Of a stretch of 64,000 bases of DNA, positions 9,350 through 18,579 are shown piece by piece. Positions within the stretch are counted from its first letter, which is position 1; each line of letters begins with the position of its first letter. The notes under the pieces were generated by a model. That model did no database searches, had not been told where the DNA came from, and worked only from the letters and a program-made list of their open reading frames with translations. The translations under genes were made by a program, and so were the position numbers. Source of the DNA: Acidimicrobiia bacterium (GTDB lineage Bacteria; Actinomycetota; Acidimicrobiia; IMCC26256; JAOSJM01); contig JAOSJM010000007.1 in assembly GCA_027494165.1 (NCBI GenBank), positions 186,001 to 250,000 on the forward strand. Direction: 5' to 3'.

Positions 9350-10732
9350 ATGGACGACGAAGCCTCGCGGCCTCCTCCCTCGCCGCCCGGGGAACCGGTC
9401 GACGTCGAGGCCCTGCGGGCCGAGCGCGACGCCCTGCGCGCGGAGCTGGAGGCCGTGTCCGGGAGCCGGCGCCCGCGTCGCCGGGTCCGGCGGGCCACCG
9501 CCGTGGTGCTGGTGGTGCTCTTCGGCGTCCTCTTCCTGGTGTCCGGGGTGGGGATCTGGCTTCGTCGCAGCACCCTCAACGACGACGTGTGGGCCGACCG
9601 GGTCGTCCCGCTCGGCCGGGAGCCGGCGGTCCAGGAGGCGCTGGCCCGGTGGACCGTCGACCAGCTCATGGTCACCGTCGATCCCGAGAACCTCTTCGAG
9701 GAAGTGCTGCCCGAGCGGGGCCGGATCCTCGCCGGCCCGCTGTCCTCGGCCGTCAGGGGGTTCGTGGCCGACCGGGTCGACGGCTTCTTCGCCTCAGAGC
9801 GCTTCGAGGAGCTCTGGGCCGGCGCGGCCACCAGGGCCCACGACGCGGCGGTCGCCGTGCTGCGGGACGAACGCCCGAACGTGGCGGTCGAGGACGAGCA
9901 GGTCACGATCAACCTCATCCCCGTGATCGACGCCGTGCTGACCGACATCCTGGACGCGGCCCCCGGGCTGGTGGGCAGCGACGTCGATCTACCCGAGGTC
10001 TCGGTGGAGGACGTGCCCGAGGCCGCTCGGGAGCGCCTCGGCGAGGCGCTCGGAGTGGACCTGGGCGACGGCTTCGGGACGGTGACCGTCTACGACGGCG
10101 GCCGGCTGTCGACCGCCCAGGATCTGGTGCGGCTCTTCGACCGCCTCGTGGTCCTCACCGCCCTGCTCACCGTCGCCGTCGGGGCCGGGGCCCTGTGGGT
10201 CTCTCCCCGCCGCCGGCGGACCCTCTTCCAGCTCCTCGGCGCGGCGGCTCTGGTCTGCGTCGTGATCCGGCGGGTCAGCTTCACGCTCCAGGACGAGGTC
10301 GTCGACCTGGTGCGCAAGGACGAGAACCGGGAGGCGGCCTCCGTGGTCGTCGCCGCCTTCGTCGACCCCCTCACCGGCGCCGCGGCGACCGTCCTGTGGA
10401 TCATCGCGGGCGTGGCCGCGGTGGCGGCGGTCACCGGACCGTACGACTGGGCGGTCCGCGTCCGGGGAACCGTCGCCCAGGGGGCGAGGTCGGCCGCCGG
10501 CGTGGTCCGGGCGGAAGCCGCCGAGCTCGACACGGTGCGGTGGATCGTCGACCACCGGGACGTCCTGCGCATCACCGGCTACGTCCTCGGGGCGCTCGTC
10601 CTCTGGTTCGCCGACCTGACCTGGCTCACGATCCTCGTCGTGGGGGTGCTGGTGGCCGCCTGGCAGGTGGGCCTCGACCGGCTCGTGCGCCGGGTGCCGG
10701 CGCCGCGACAGGAACCGGCGCGGCAGAGCTGA
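9350..10732 (+). CDS. Conserved membrane protein, unknown function
   Basis: 460 residues. A charged N-terminus with a short coiled-coil-like helix (VEALRAERDALRAELEAV, about 18-35) is followed by one TM segment (VVLVVLFGVLFLVSGVGIWL, about 51-70). A ~210-residue extracytoplasmic region follows (LNDDVWADRVVPLGREPAVQ onward), then TM helices around residues 260, 290, 345 and 405-430, and a basic tail. This topology resembles actinobacterial integral proteins that accompany SHOCT/DUF6325 genes; no enzymatic motif is visible. The start codon lies 24 bp after the SHOCT stop, so translation is probably coupled within one operon. Function is unknown. Confidence 0.8.
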   Translation: MDDEASRPPPSPPGEPVDVEALRAERDALRAELEAVSGSRRPRRRVRRATAVVLVVLFGVLFLVSGVGIWLRRSTLNDDVWADRVVPLGREPAVQEALARWTVDQLMVTVDPENLFEEVLPERGRILAGPLSSAVRGFVADRVDGFFASERFEELWAGAATRAHDAAVAVLRDERPNVAVEDEQVTINLIPVIDAVLTDILDAAPGLVGSDVDLPEVSVEDVPEAARERLGEALGVDLGDGFGTVTVYDGGRLSTAQDLVRLFDRLVVLTALLTVAVGAGALWVSPRRRRTLFQLLGAAALVCVVIRRVSFTLQDEVVDLVRKDENREAASVVVAAFVDPLTGAAATVLWIIAGVAAVAAVTGPYDWAVRVRGTVAQGARSAAGVVRAEAAELDTVRWIVDHRDVLRITGYVLGALVLWFADLTWLTILVVGVLVAAWQVGLDRLVRRVPAPRQEPARQS

Positions 10733-10778
10733 GAGAGTGTCGGGGTGGCTGGCCGACCAGGGGGGAGGAGAGCCATCC

Positions 10779-12380
10779 ATGCCGACGATCGACGTCAACG
10801 GCACCGTCCTCTACTACGAGCGCATCGGGCAGGGGCCGTCCGTGCTGTTCGTGCACGGCCTGTGCGGCGACGCCGACGGCTTCGCCGACCAGGCCGGGCG
10901 CCTCTCGGACCGCTACACGTGCGTGCGCTACGACCGCCGGGGCCACGCCCGCAGCGGGCGCGGGGACGCCCCGATCACCCGCTCGCTGCACGCCGACGAC
11001 GCCGCGGCGCTCGTCGAGGCCCTCGACCTCGCGCCCTGCCTGCTCGTCGGATCGAGCGGCGGCGCGTCCATCGCCGTCGAAGTCGCGCTGCGCCACGGCC
11101 ACCTCCTCCGCGGGGTCGCGCTGAGCGAGCCGCCGCTGTTCAGCCTCGACCCCGAGGCCGGGCAGGCCGCCATGGGGGAGATCGGCCCGCGCGTCGAGCA
11201 GGCCCTGTCCGCCGGAGGGCCCGCGGCCGCGATCGACGCGTTCCTCTCGCACGTGTGCCCGGGCCTCTGGTCGATCCTCGACGAGGAGGGCAAGGACCGC
11301 TACCGGGCCAACGCCGAGATCGGCCTCACCGACCTCCGGGCCCCGTCCGTCGACATCACCGCGGAGGACCTGGCGGGCCTGACGCTCCCGGCGCTCGTCG
11401 TCACGGGCGAGCGCAGCCACCCGTCCCACCTCTCGGTCGCCCACCGGTTGGTGGCGGCATGGCCCGAGGCCCGCCTCGTGGAGCTCGAGCAGAGCGGCCA
11501 CGTCACCTACGCCGAGCGACCCGACGACTTCGCCCGGGCACTGGCCGCCTTCGCCGCCGGGCTCGGCACGGACGCTCGCGGGGGCACCACGGGCCGGTTC
11601 GACGTCGCCTCGGCGGACGGCACGTCGCTCGCGGTGTGGGTCGAGGGCGACGGGCCGGCGCTGGTGATGGTCCACGGCTCCATCGCCGACCACACGACGT
11701 TCGACCCGTTCGTGGAGGTGCTGGCCGAGGACCTGACGACGTACCGCATGGACCGGCGTGGCTTCGGGGCGAGCGGCGACGGTGCCGCGTACTCGATCGA
11801 GCGCGACTTCGAGGACGTCGCCGCGGTCGTGGACGCCGTTGCGGCCCGCACCGGCGGGCCGGTGGCGCTCTGGGGCCACTCCTACGGGGCGAGTTGCGCC
11901 ATGGGCGGCGCCGCGCTCACCGACGGCGTCCACCACCTCGTCCTCTACGAGCCGAGCCTCGGCCTGGCCTACCCGCCGGGCTCGATCGAGCGGATCGAGG
12001 CGGCGCTCGCGGTGGGCGACCGGGACGCAGCCGTGGTCGAGGTGCTGGCCGGGATCCTGGAGATGACGCACGACGAGATCGAGGCCATGCGGGCGAGCCC
12101 GCTGTGGCCCGTGCGCCTCGCGGCCGCCCACACGGTGCCGAGGGAGTGCCGGGCCGAGGAGGGCTGGGTGTACGAGCCGGGCCGGTTCGACGGCGTCACC
12201 GCGCCGACCCTGTTCCTGGCCGGCTCGGAGAGCGTCCCCGAGGTGGTGAAGGCGACCGCGGCGGCCGCCGCGGCGATCCCCCACGCCGAGGTCCGGGTGC
12301 TCGACGGGCACGGCCACCTCGCCCACAAGACCGACCCGGCCCTGGTCGCCGCGATCGTCCGGGAGTTCCTGGCGTCCTGA
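10779..12380 (+). CDS. Tandem (fused) alpha/beta-hydrolase, two complete domains
   Basis: 533 residues made of two alpha/beta-hydrolase domains in one frame, about 1-265 and 280-533. Domain 1 has the oxyanion motif VLFVHGLCG, nucleophile elbow GSSGG and late His in SGHVTYAERP. Domain 2 has MVHGSIADHTTFDP, elbow GHSYG, the late acid region FLAGSESVPE and His in DGHGHLAHKT. Single-domain enzymes of this type (~270 residues) hydrolyse esters, epoxides or C-C bonds; two full copies in one chain are uncommon. GGGGGGAGGAG lies upstream of the ATG at 10779. Substrates are unknown. The frame is clean through both halves, so this is not an assembly join of two genes. Confidence 0.85.
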   Translation: MPTIDVNGTVLYYERIGQGPSVLFVHGLCGDADGFADQAGRLSDRYTCVRYDRRGHARSGRGDAPITRSLHADDAAALVEALDLAPCLLVGSSGGASIAVEVALRHGHLLRGVALSEPPLFSLDPEAGQAAMGEIGPRVEQALSAGGPAAAIDAFLSHVCPGLWSILDEEGKDRYRANAEIGLTDLRAPSVDITAEDLAGLTLPALVVTGERSHPSHLSVAHRLVAAWPEARLVELEQSGHVTYAERPDDFARALAAFAAGLGTDARGGTTGRFDVASADGTSLAVWVEGDGPALVMVHGSIADHTTFDPFVEVLAEDLTTYRMDRRGFGASGDGAAYSIERDFEDVAAVVDAVAARTGGPVALWGHSYGASCAMGGAALTDGVHHLVLYEPSLGLAYPPGSIERIEAALAVGDRDAAVVEVLAGILEMTHDEIEAMRASPLWPVRLAAAHTVPRECRAEEGWVYEPGRFDGVTAPTLFLAGSESVPEVVKATAAAAAAIPHAEVRVLDGHGHLAHKTDPALVAAIVREFLAS

Positions 12381-12400
12381 CCGCGCGCGCCCCGGGCGAC

Positions 12401-13997
12401 TCAGGGCAGCAGGGTGGTCGGCACCGCCGGCTCGGCCGGGTCGGGCGCCGGGCCGTCCTCCGGGCCGGTGTGGTCGTCGACGGCGAAGATCGTCGAGCGC
12501 AGGGGCACGGCGCGCAGGAGCCAGGTGAGCGCGAAGGCGAGGAGCACGAGCGGGACGGCGTACAGGAACACCGTCGTGAGCGAGTCCGCGAAGGCGGTGA
12601 GGAGCTCGGTGCGCTGCGGCTCGGGGAGCCGGCGGATCAGGGTGGGGCTGAAGCCCGACGCCTCGCCGGCGTCGATGGTGACCTGGAGGCGGTGGGCGAG
12701 CTGGTGGTTGAACAGCGCGCCGAACAGGGCGACGCCGATGGAGCCGCCCATCGTCCGGAAGAACGTGACCGACGAGGTCGCCGCGCCGAGCTCGGTCAGC
12801 TTGACCACGTTCTGCACGGCGAGGACCAGCGTCTGCATGCTCAGGCCGATGCCGACGCCCAGGAGCACCATGTAGACGGTGACCGTGGTGCGGGTGGTGC
12901 CGGTGTCCATCGTCGAGAGCAGGTAGAGCGCCACCCCCGCGAGCGCCGTGCCGGCGATCGGGAAGACCTTGTAGTGGCCGGTGCGGGTGATGACCTGTCC
13001 CGCGGCCATCGACGCGGCGAGGAGACCGAGCATGAACGGCATCAGCAGGAAGCCCGAGCTGGTGGCCGAGGCCCCGTTGACGACCTGCAGGAACAGGGGC
13101 AGGAAGGCGATGCCCCCGAACATCGCGACGCCGGTGATGAAGCTGACCGACGACGAGACGTTGAACGTTCCCAACTTGAACAGGTGGACGGGGACGACCG
13201 GCTCGGCGACCCGGTGCTCGACCACGAGCAGCAGGACGACGAGCACCACCGAGGCGACGGCCAAAGAGACCATGATCCCCGAGCCCCAGGCGTACGTGGT
13301 GCCGCCCCAGGTGGTGAACAGCACGATGCAGGTGACCGCGGCGGTGAGGAGCACCGAGCCGACGTAGTCGATCCTCGGGTTCCCGTGCCGGATCGAGGGG
13401 GGACCTTCATCGCCGTGACGAGGAGCGCCAGGGCGCCGAGCGGCAGGTTCACGTAGAAGACCCACCGCCACGACATCTGGTCGGTGAGGAAGCCGCCGAG
13501 CAGCGGCCCGGCGACGCTCGACGCGCCGAACAGCGCTCCGAAGTAGCCCGCGTAGCGGCCCCGCTCCCGCGGCGAGACGACCTCGGCCATGATCGCCTGG
13601 GCGAGGACGATGAGCCCTCCGGCCCCGAGACCCTGCAGCCCCGGAAGACGATGAGCTGTCCCATCGACCGCGAGAGGCCGCACAGCGCGCTGGCGGCGAG
13701 GAACAGGACGATGGCGAGCTCGAAGAGCCGCTTGCGCCCGAACAGGTCGCCGAGCTTGCCGTAGAGGGGGGTCGAGACGGCCGCGGCGAGCATGTACGAC
13801 GTGATGACCCACGACAGGTCGTTCAAGCCGCCGAGGTCGCCGGTGATCGTCGGCAGCGCGGTCGCCACGATCGTCTGGTCGAGCGACGCGAGCAGCATGC
13901 CGAGCATCAGCCCGGCGAAGATCCCGAGGACCTGGCGGTGCGTGGGCGCGACCGGCGAGCCTGCGGGTGTGCCGGCGTCGGAGGCTGTGGTCGTCAC
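12401..13997 (-). CDS. DHA2 MFS drug exporter (EmrB/QacA-like), frameshifted
   Basis: A 14-TM exporter of about 530 residues read in three frames. The N-terminus (LGIFAGLMLGMLLASLDQTI, with the DHA2 motif LDQTIVATALP; then LYGKLGDLFGRKR, motif A) starts at a GTG at 13995-13997. One base is missing near 13,640, where FRGLQGLGAGG should read through. The middle part (ERGRYAGYFGALFGASSVAG, then GGFLTDQMSWRWVFYVNLP) runs to a second break near 13,400 in a run of six G. The C-terminal part is clean to a stop at 12401. The start overlaps the likely stop of the TetR gene, forming a regulator-pump unit. It probably exports drugs under TetR control. Both breaks look like homopolymer errors. Confidence 0.8.
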
Positions 13998-14583
13998 GGC
14001 TTCCCTCGTCGGAGGGGGCGAGGAGGTCGAAGGCGGCGTCGAGGACCGACGCGAGGTCCGTCGAGCCGTCGGACTCCTCCCACCAGGCGACGGCGGCGCG
14101 CGCCGCGCCGAGCACGACGGCGACCAGCAGGCGGGCGGTCGGGTCCTGCTCCGGGTCCGTGCCGAGCCGCTCGGCCAGGGTGTCGGCCAGCGCCGACTCG
14201 ACCCGGGTCATCGCGGCGAGGTGGCGCGGGAGCAGCTCGGGGTGCTGGCGGACCAGCTCGCTGCGGAGCTGCCAGCGGCGGAGGGTCTCGTGGGGATCGG
14301 TGACGCCGGCCAGGACGGCGTGCAGCGCGTCGATCGGGCTCTCCTCGGCCGGCCGGCGGCGGAGCTCGTCGGTCACCTCGGCGAGGACCCCAGGGTCGAG
14401 GCCCACCACGGCCTCCTCCTTGCAGGGGAAGTAGTTGAAGAACGTCCTCGGCGAGACGCCCGCGGTCGCGGCGATCTCGTCGATCGTCACCCCGTCGAGG
14501 CCGCGGGCACGGACGAGCTCGCGCGCGGCGTCGACGATGGCGCGATGCGTCTCGAGCTTCTTGCGCTCCCGGAGGCCGGCCAC
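13994..14583 (-). CDS. TetR/AcrR family regulator, 3' end frameshifted
   Basis: About 195 residues. The N-terminal HTH is textbook TetR: RIVDAARELV-like helix (THRAIVDAARELVRARGLDG), TIDEIAATAGVSPRTFFNYF and a KEEAVVG linker. The ligand-binding domain follows (LRRWQLRSELVRQHPELLPR, AARAAVAWWEESDG). The frame as written has no stop and runs on antisense through the MFS gene. Restoring one C in the run at about 14,015-14,020 gives a short tail and a TGA at 13994-13996 that overlaps the MFS GTG (GTGA). It probably represses the downstream pump and itself. Confidence in the exact 3' end is low. Confidence 0.8.
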
Positions 14584-14726
14584 GACTTGCAGATTACGCA
14601 GGTTTGCGGATCCGGCAAGGATCGCGGCTTTCCCCGATCCGTCGGACGCGGCTCTGGACGGAGGCGGACGGCCCGAATACAGTGCACTCCATTCGTGACG
14701 CGGGGGGAGAACCCAGGAGGCGCACG

Positions 14727-15896
14727 ATGAGCATCGCCAGCACGCTCGGGGCCCTCGGTCAGGTGTCCCTCGCGCTGTCGCCGAAGATCCCCGCCGCCAA
14801 GCCGCACACGGTGACCCAGGTCGGCGCCGAGTGGCTGACCTCGGTCCTGGCCCAGGACACCCCGGGAGCCCGCGTCGTGGACGTCGAGGACCGGGGTGGC
14901 ACCTCGGGCACCACCGACCGCCGCCGCCTCCAGCTGACCTGGAACGACGAGGGGGTCGAAGCGGACCTGCCCACGAACCTCTTCGTGAAGGCCACGTCGC
15001 CGTCGCCCAAGAACCGGACCATGGTGGCCGCGCTCTGGATGGCCATCAACGAGGTGAAGTTCTACACGCAGGTCCGGCCGACCCTCGGCGACATCGCTCC
15101 CCGCTGCTACTACGCCCGGGCGGGCCACGGCGCCCGGTTCGTCCTGCTCCTCGACGACCTCGTCGAGCTCGGCGCGCGCCCGGTCCTCCACGGCGACGAG
15201 TTCACGATCGACCACGCCCGGGCCCTCGTCGACACGCTGGCCCAGCTCCACGCCGTCTACTGGCGGTCCCCTCGCCTGGAGACCGACCTGTCCTGGGCGG
15301 CCCCGATGACCGGGCGGCCGGGCTTCAGCCTCCTCGCCCGCCAGTTCCGGGTGACCCGGCGCAAGTTCCTCGCCCAGGCCGACGAGCGCGAGCTCGGACC
15401 CCGGGTCCGCCGCATGCTCCGGCTCCTCAACGAGCACGACCTTGACCTGTACCGGACCTGGTCCGAGGGTCCCCAGACCTTCGTGCACGGCGACAGCCAT
15501 GTCGGCAACACGTACGCGACGGCCGACGGGCGGGCCGGGCTGCTCGATTGGCAGGTCGTCTTCCGGACACGGGGCACGCGCGAGGTCAGCTACCTGATCG
15601 TCGGTGCGCTCACCCGGGAGCTCCGCCAGGCGCACGAGAAGGAGCTGATCCAGCGCTACCTCGACCGGCTGGCCGAGGCCGGGGTGAGCGACCCGCCCAC
15701 CTTCGAGCAGGCCTTCGACGACTACCGGTTCTTCGCCCACGACTCCTGGGACTCCAACGCCCTGACCATGCTCTGGCCGGGTCTGCACCCGCCCGAGTCC
15801 CTCCAGGCGGGACACGAGCGGGTGTCCGCCGCGATCGACGACCTCGCCGTCGACGAGATCGTCGAGCAACGGGTCAAGGACGGCTACCGGGCCTGA
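14727..15896 (+). CDS. Phosphotransferase family protein (aminoglycoside/choline-kinase fold)
   Basis: 389 residues. The C-lobe motif TFVHGDSHVGNTYAT (around residue 250) is the Brenner catalytic loop with Asp and Asn, and GLLDWQVVFRT is the metal-binding DFG equivalent. N-lobe LPTNLFVKATSPSPKN and the hinge FVLLLDDLVELGA are also typical. This APH/ecdysteroid-kinase-like group is widespread in actinobacteria; substrates are usually unknown small molecules or acyl-CoA-linked alcohols. The ATG at 14727 has CCAGGAGG 7 bases upstream. It is divergent from the TetR gene across 143 bp and is followed by the DUF4389 gene in the same direction. Confidence 0.85.
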   Translation: MSIASTLGALGQVSLALSPKIPAAKPHTVTQVGAEWLTSVLAQDTPGARVVDVEDRGGTSGTTDRRRLQLTWNDEGVEADLPTNLFVKATSPSPKNRTMVAALWMAINEVKFYTQVRPTLGDIAPRCYYARAGHGARFVLLLDDLVELGARPVLHGDEFTIDHARALVDTLAQLHAVYWRSPRLETDLSWAAPMTGRPGFSLLARQFRVTRRKFLAQADERELGPRVRRMLRLLNEHDLDLYRTWSEGPQTFVHGDSHVGNTYATADGRAGLLDWQVVFRTRGTREVSYLIVGALTRELRQAHEKELIQRYLDRLAEAGVSDPPTFEQAFDDYRFFAHDSWDSNALTMLWPGLHPPESLQAGHERVSAAIDDLAVDEIVEQRVKDGYRA

Positions 15897-15917
15897 CTTC
15901 AAGCGGAGGAGCGCGAC

Positions 15918-16565
15918 ATGACCGCACCCGTGGCCGCGGCAGCCGAGTACCCGGTGCGCTTCACCGTCGATGCGCCCGACCGCCCCTTGAACCGCCTCAC
16001 GACCGCGTTCCGCATCCTCGTGGCCATCCCGATCCTGATCGTGATCGCGACGATCAGCGGAGGGTCGACCACGTGGACGGTCGACGGGGACGTCCAGACG
16101 GTGGCCGCCGCCGGCGGGTTCCTGTTCGCCGCACCGCTGCTGCTGATCCTCTTCCGCCAGAAGTACCCGCGCTGGTGGTTCGACTGGAACGTCGCGCTGT
16201 GGCGGTTCTCGAACCGGGTCGCCGCGTACCTGCTGCTCCTCCGGGACGAGTACCCGGCGACCGACGACGAGCAGGCGGTCCACCTCGAGGTCGACTACCC
16301 GGACGTCCCTCACGACCTGAACCGCTGGCTGCCCCTCGTGAAGTGGCTGCTGGCGATCCCCCACCTCATCGTGCTGGTCTTCCTCTCCATCGCCGCGTTC
16401 GTCGTCGTGATCGTCGCCTGGTTCGCGATCCTCTTCACCGGGACCTATCCCCGCGGGATGCACGACTTCGTGGTCGGCGTGATGCGCTGGCACAACCGGG
16501 TCATGGGCTACGCGTTCGTGCTGGTCACCGACCGCTACCCGCCGTTCAGCCTCGACCCGCAGTAG
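15918..16565 (+). CDS. DUF4389 family membrane protein
   Basis: 215 residues with three or four TM segments (FRILVAIPILIVIATISGG; a helix around residues 63-77; LLAIPHLIVLVFLSIAAFVV, merging with the following hydrophobic stretch). Family features are YPVRFTVDAPDRPLNRL at the N-terminus, RQKYPRWWFDWNVALWRFSN, and TGTYPRGMHDFVVGVMRW near the C-terminus. DUF4389 proteins occur widely in actinobacteria, often linked to lipoprotein or envelope genes, with no assigned activity. An AGCGGAGGAGCG ribosome-binding sequence precedes the ATG. It lies 22 bp after the phosphotransferase and 12 bp before the next hydrolase. Confidence 0.88.
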   Translation: MTAPVAAAAEYPVRFTVDAPDRPLNRLTTAFRILVAIPILIVIATISGGSTTWTVDGDVQTVAAAGGFLFAAPLLLILFRQKYPRWWFDWNVALWRFSNRVAAYLLLLRDEYPATDDEQAVHLEVDYPDVPHDLNRWLPLVKWLLAIPHLIVLVFLSIAAFVVVIVAWFAILFTGTYPRGMHDFVVGVMRWHNRVMGYAFVLVTDRYPPFSLDPQ

Positions 16566-16576
16566 CGGAGGGAGCC

Positions 16577-17716
16577 ATGGCGTCTCGGGCCACGCGACGG
16601 ATCGTCCTCGTGGGCCTGGCCGGCGGGGTGGCGCTCGCCGGCCAGAGGCTCGCCCGCCGCTACCGCGACGACCTCGAGGCCGCCCACGCCCGGCTCGCCG
16701 CGGTCGGCCGCAAGGTGGTCCCCACCCCGTTCGGGGCCGTCGAGTACGCGGAGCGCGGCACGGGCGAGCCACTGCTGGCCGTACACGGCATCTTCCACGG
16801 CTGTGATGGGGCGCTGCTCTCGGCCCGGGACCTGGCGGCCGACCACCGGGTCGTCGGCCCGTCCCGGTTCGGGTACCTGGGGTCGACCCTCCCGCCGGAC
16901 GCCACCCCCGCCGACCAGGCCGACGCCTTCGCCTCGCTGCTCGACGAGCTCGGCGTCGACCGGACCGACGTCGTCGCGTTCTCGGCGGGCACCAGCGCCG
17001 GGCTGCAACTCGCGCTGCGCCACCCGGACCGGGTCCGGCGGCTCGCGGTGGTCTCCGGGAGCTTCCCCGGCAGCCCGACCGCCGCCGCCCCGCCTCCGTG
17101 GGCCCGGCTCCTCTACGCGGACCCGCCCATGTGGGCGCTGAAGACGTTCGCCCGCCCGGCGCTGCTCCAGGTCATGGGGGTACCGAGGGGCCTCCCGCTG
17201 ACCCCGGAGGACCGGGAATTCCTCGCCGAGATGGCCGACAGCATCTTCCCGGTCGGTCCGCGGGCCCAGGGCGCGATCTTCGACGCCTACGTCTCCGCTC
17301 CGGATGTGAACGACTACCCGCTCGAGGAGATCGGCGTTCCCACGCTCGTGGTGCACGCGCAGGACGACCCGCTCTGCTCGCACGATGCGGCCGAGCGCGC
17401 CGCGGCCCGCATCCCCGGCGCCCGCTTCGTCAGCGTGCCCTCCGGCGGCCACCTCCTGCTCGGCCTCTTCGATACGGCCGGAAGCCCGCAGGGACCCGGC
17501 GACCTCTGCGTAGTCGCCCGGGGTCCGCAGATCGTGCTGCGTCACGCGGATCAGCTCGTCGGGGTCGCCGTCGGCCCGGGCGAGGGCGATCATCGCCTCC
17601 GCACGCGGAACCGCTCCGTCGACCACTCGTCGGTGCCCGGCCCGAGGGCCTGCCATCTCGACTCGATGATGCCCCGGTACTCCGTGAGCCCTTCGGTTCC
17701 GAGCACGGCGGCATGA
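16577..17716 (+). CDS. Alpha/beta-hydrolase with abnormal 3' end
   Basis: The first ~295 residues are a clear alpha/beta hydrolase: an N-terminal hydrophobic segment (IVLVGLAGGVALAG), LLAVHGIFHGCDG, nucleophile elbow GTSAG (in AFSAGTSAGLQLALRHP), acid region VHAQDDPLCSHD and His in SGGHLLLG. It should end 15-25 residues after that His. Instead, from about base 17,464 the frame enters DNA whose opposite strand encodes the C-terminal part of a SWIM protein, giving ~85 meaningless residues before the stop at 17716. The hydrolase is therefore truncated at a junction, whether real or assembled. GGAGGGAGCC precedes the ATG. Substrate is unknown; it could be a membrane-anchored esterase or haloperoxidase-like enzyme. 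Confidence 0.75.
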   Translation: MASRATRRIVLVGLAGGVALAGQRLARRYRDDLEAAHARLAAVGRKVVPTPFGAVEYAERGTGEPLLAVHGIFHGCDGALLSARDLAADHRVVGPSRFGYLGSTLPPDATPADQADAFASLLDELGVDRTDVVAFSAGTSAGLQLALRHPDRVRRLAVVSGSFPGSPTAAAPPPWARLLYADPPMWALKTFARPALLQVMGVPRGLPLTPEDREFLAEMADSIFPVGPRAQGAIFDAYVSAPDVNDYPLEEIGVPTLVVHAQDDPLCSHDAAERAAARIPGARFVSVPSGGHLLLGLFDTAGSPQGPGDLCVVARGPQIVLRHADQLVGVAVGPGEGDHRLRTRNRSVDHSSVPGPRACHLDSMMPRYSVSPSVPSTAA

Positions 17717-18577
17717 GTCGAGGCGGCCCAGTGGAAGGTGTCGAGCTCGGAGGTCAGCTCCAGGTCGGCGAGGCGCCGGGCGAGCGCGACGGGGTCCACG
17801 CCACCCTCGGCGCACGCCCGGAGGTGGAGCGCGCCGAGACGGCCGGAGATGTCGCCCAGCCACCCGTCAGAGTCGTCGACGTACTGGACGGCCGCGTCCG
17901 CGAGGCGGTGGGCATGTTCGACGAGGGGGACGACCGCTCGGGCGTGGCCGGCGTCGACCAGTCCGACAGCGAGTCGACGACATCGTCCACCCTCTGCCGC
18001 CCACCCGGCAGCCCTCACGATAGGGGACGAGGTCCCCGTGTGGTGCGAACACCATCTCGAGTCGCTTGCGCCAGGTCCGCGCGTCGATGCCGGCGCCCGT
18101 CGCAGCCGCAGCGCGAGCGGCCAGACGCTCGCGGAGCCGCCAGTCGGCCTCGGCCTGTTCCATGACGATGTCGACCAGCTCCGCCGGGGTCGAGCGACTC
18201 AGGTAGACCCGGACGTCGACCTCCGCGAAGCTGCCTCCGTCGCCCGCGTCCTCGGGGTGCGGGCATCCGGCGGCTCGCGCTCGGCGACTGCGCAGGCCAG
18301 CGCGACGCAGTGCTTGCAGAAGTCGCCGGCCTCGCCGACCGGGCAGGAGCACGTCCAGTCGAGCCCACCGTCTCCGAGCCAGAGCACCACGCCGTAGGGC
18401 ACGGTCCCCCGCACGGTCGCCTCGGCACGCGCGTCGTCGACCGACGCAAGCTCGACCCGGTCGTCGACGTGGTAGGCGAGGCCACGCGTACGAGCGGGGC
18501 CCGGCGAGGCTCGCTCAGCGTCGATGGGTCCAGGAGGGCTTGAGCACGACCCGCGGCCGGTCTGGACGAGGAGCCAT
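17464..18577 (-). CDS. SWIM zinc-finger protein downstream of Wadjet, frameshifted and 3'-truncated
   Basis: Starts with ATG at 18575-18577, only 2 bp after the jetD stop and with an AGGAGGTGACG ribosome-binding sequence. At least four frame changes split it. Segments in order: PRVVLKPSWTH; GLAYHVDDRVELASVDDARA; the SWIM finger CSCPVGEAGDFCKHC (CxCx8-CxHC, around 18,325-18,365); VYLSRSTPAELVDIVMEQAE; GWLGDISGRLGALHLRACAE; and the helical repeat tail ARADGDPDELIRVTQHDLR ending GRIEEAEQ at about 17,464. SWIM domains bind nucleic acid or protein through zinc. The normal C-terminus is missing where the convergent hydrolase begins. Its position makes it a candidate fifth cistron of the Wadjet operon. 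Confidence 0.7.
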
Positions 18578-18579
18578 CG

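Noticed and set aside
10626..12326. Long minus-strand frame opposite the tandem hydrolase
   Set aside because: Composition is repetitive Arg/Gly/Ala/Pro with no motif; the opposite strand has two complete hydrolase domains in frame.
17867..18485. Treating the fragments around the SWIM finger as separate small genes
   Set aside because: They are successive segments of one protein family in different frames; separate starts lack ribosome-binding sites.
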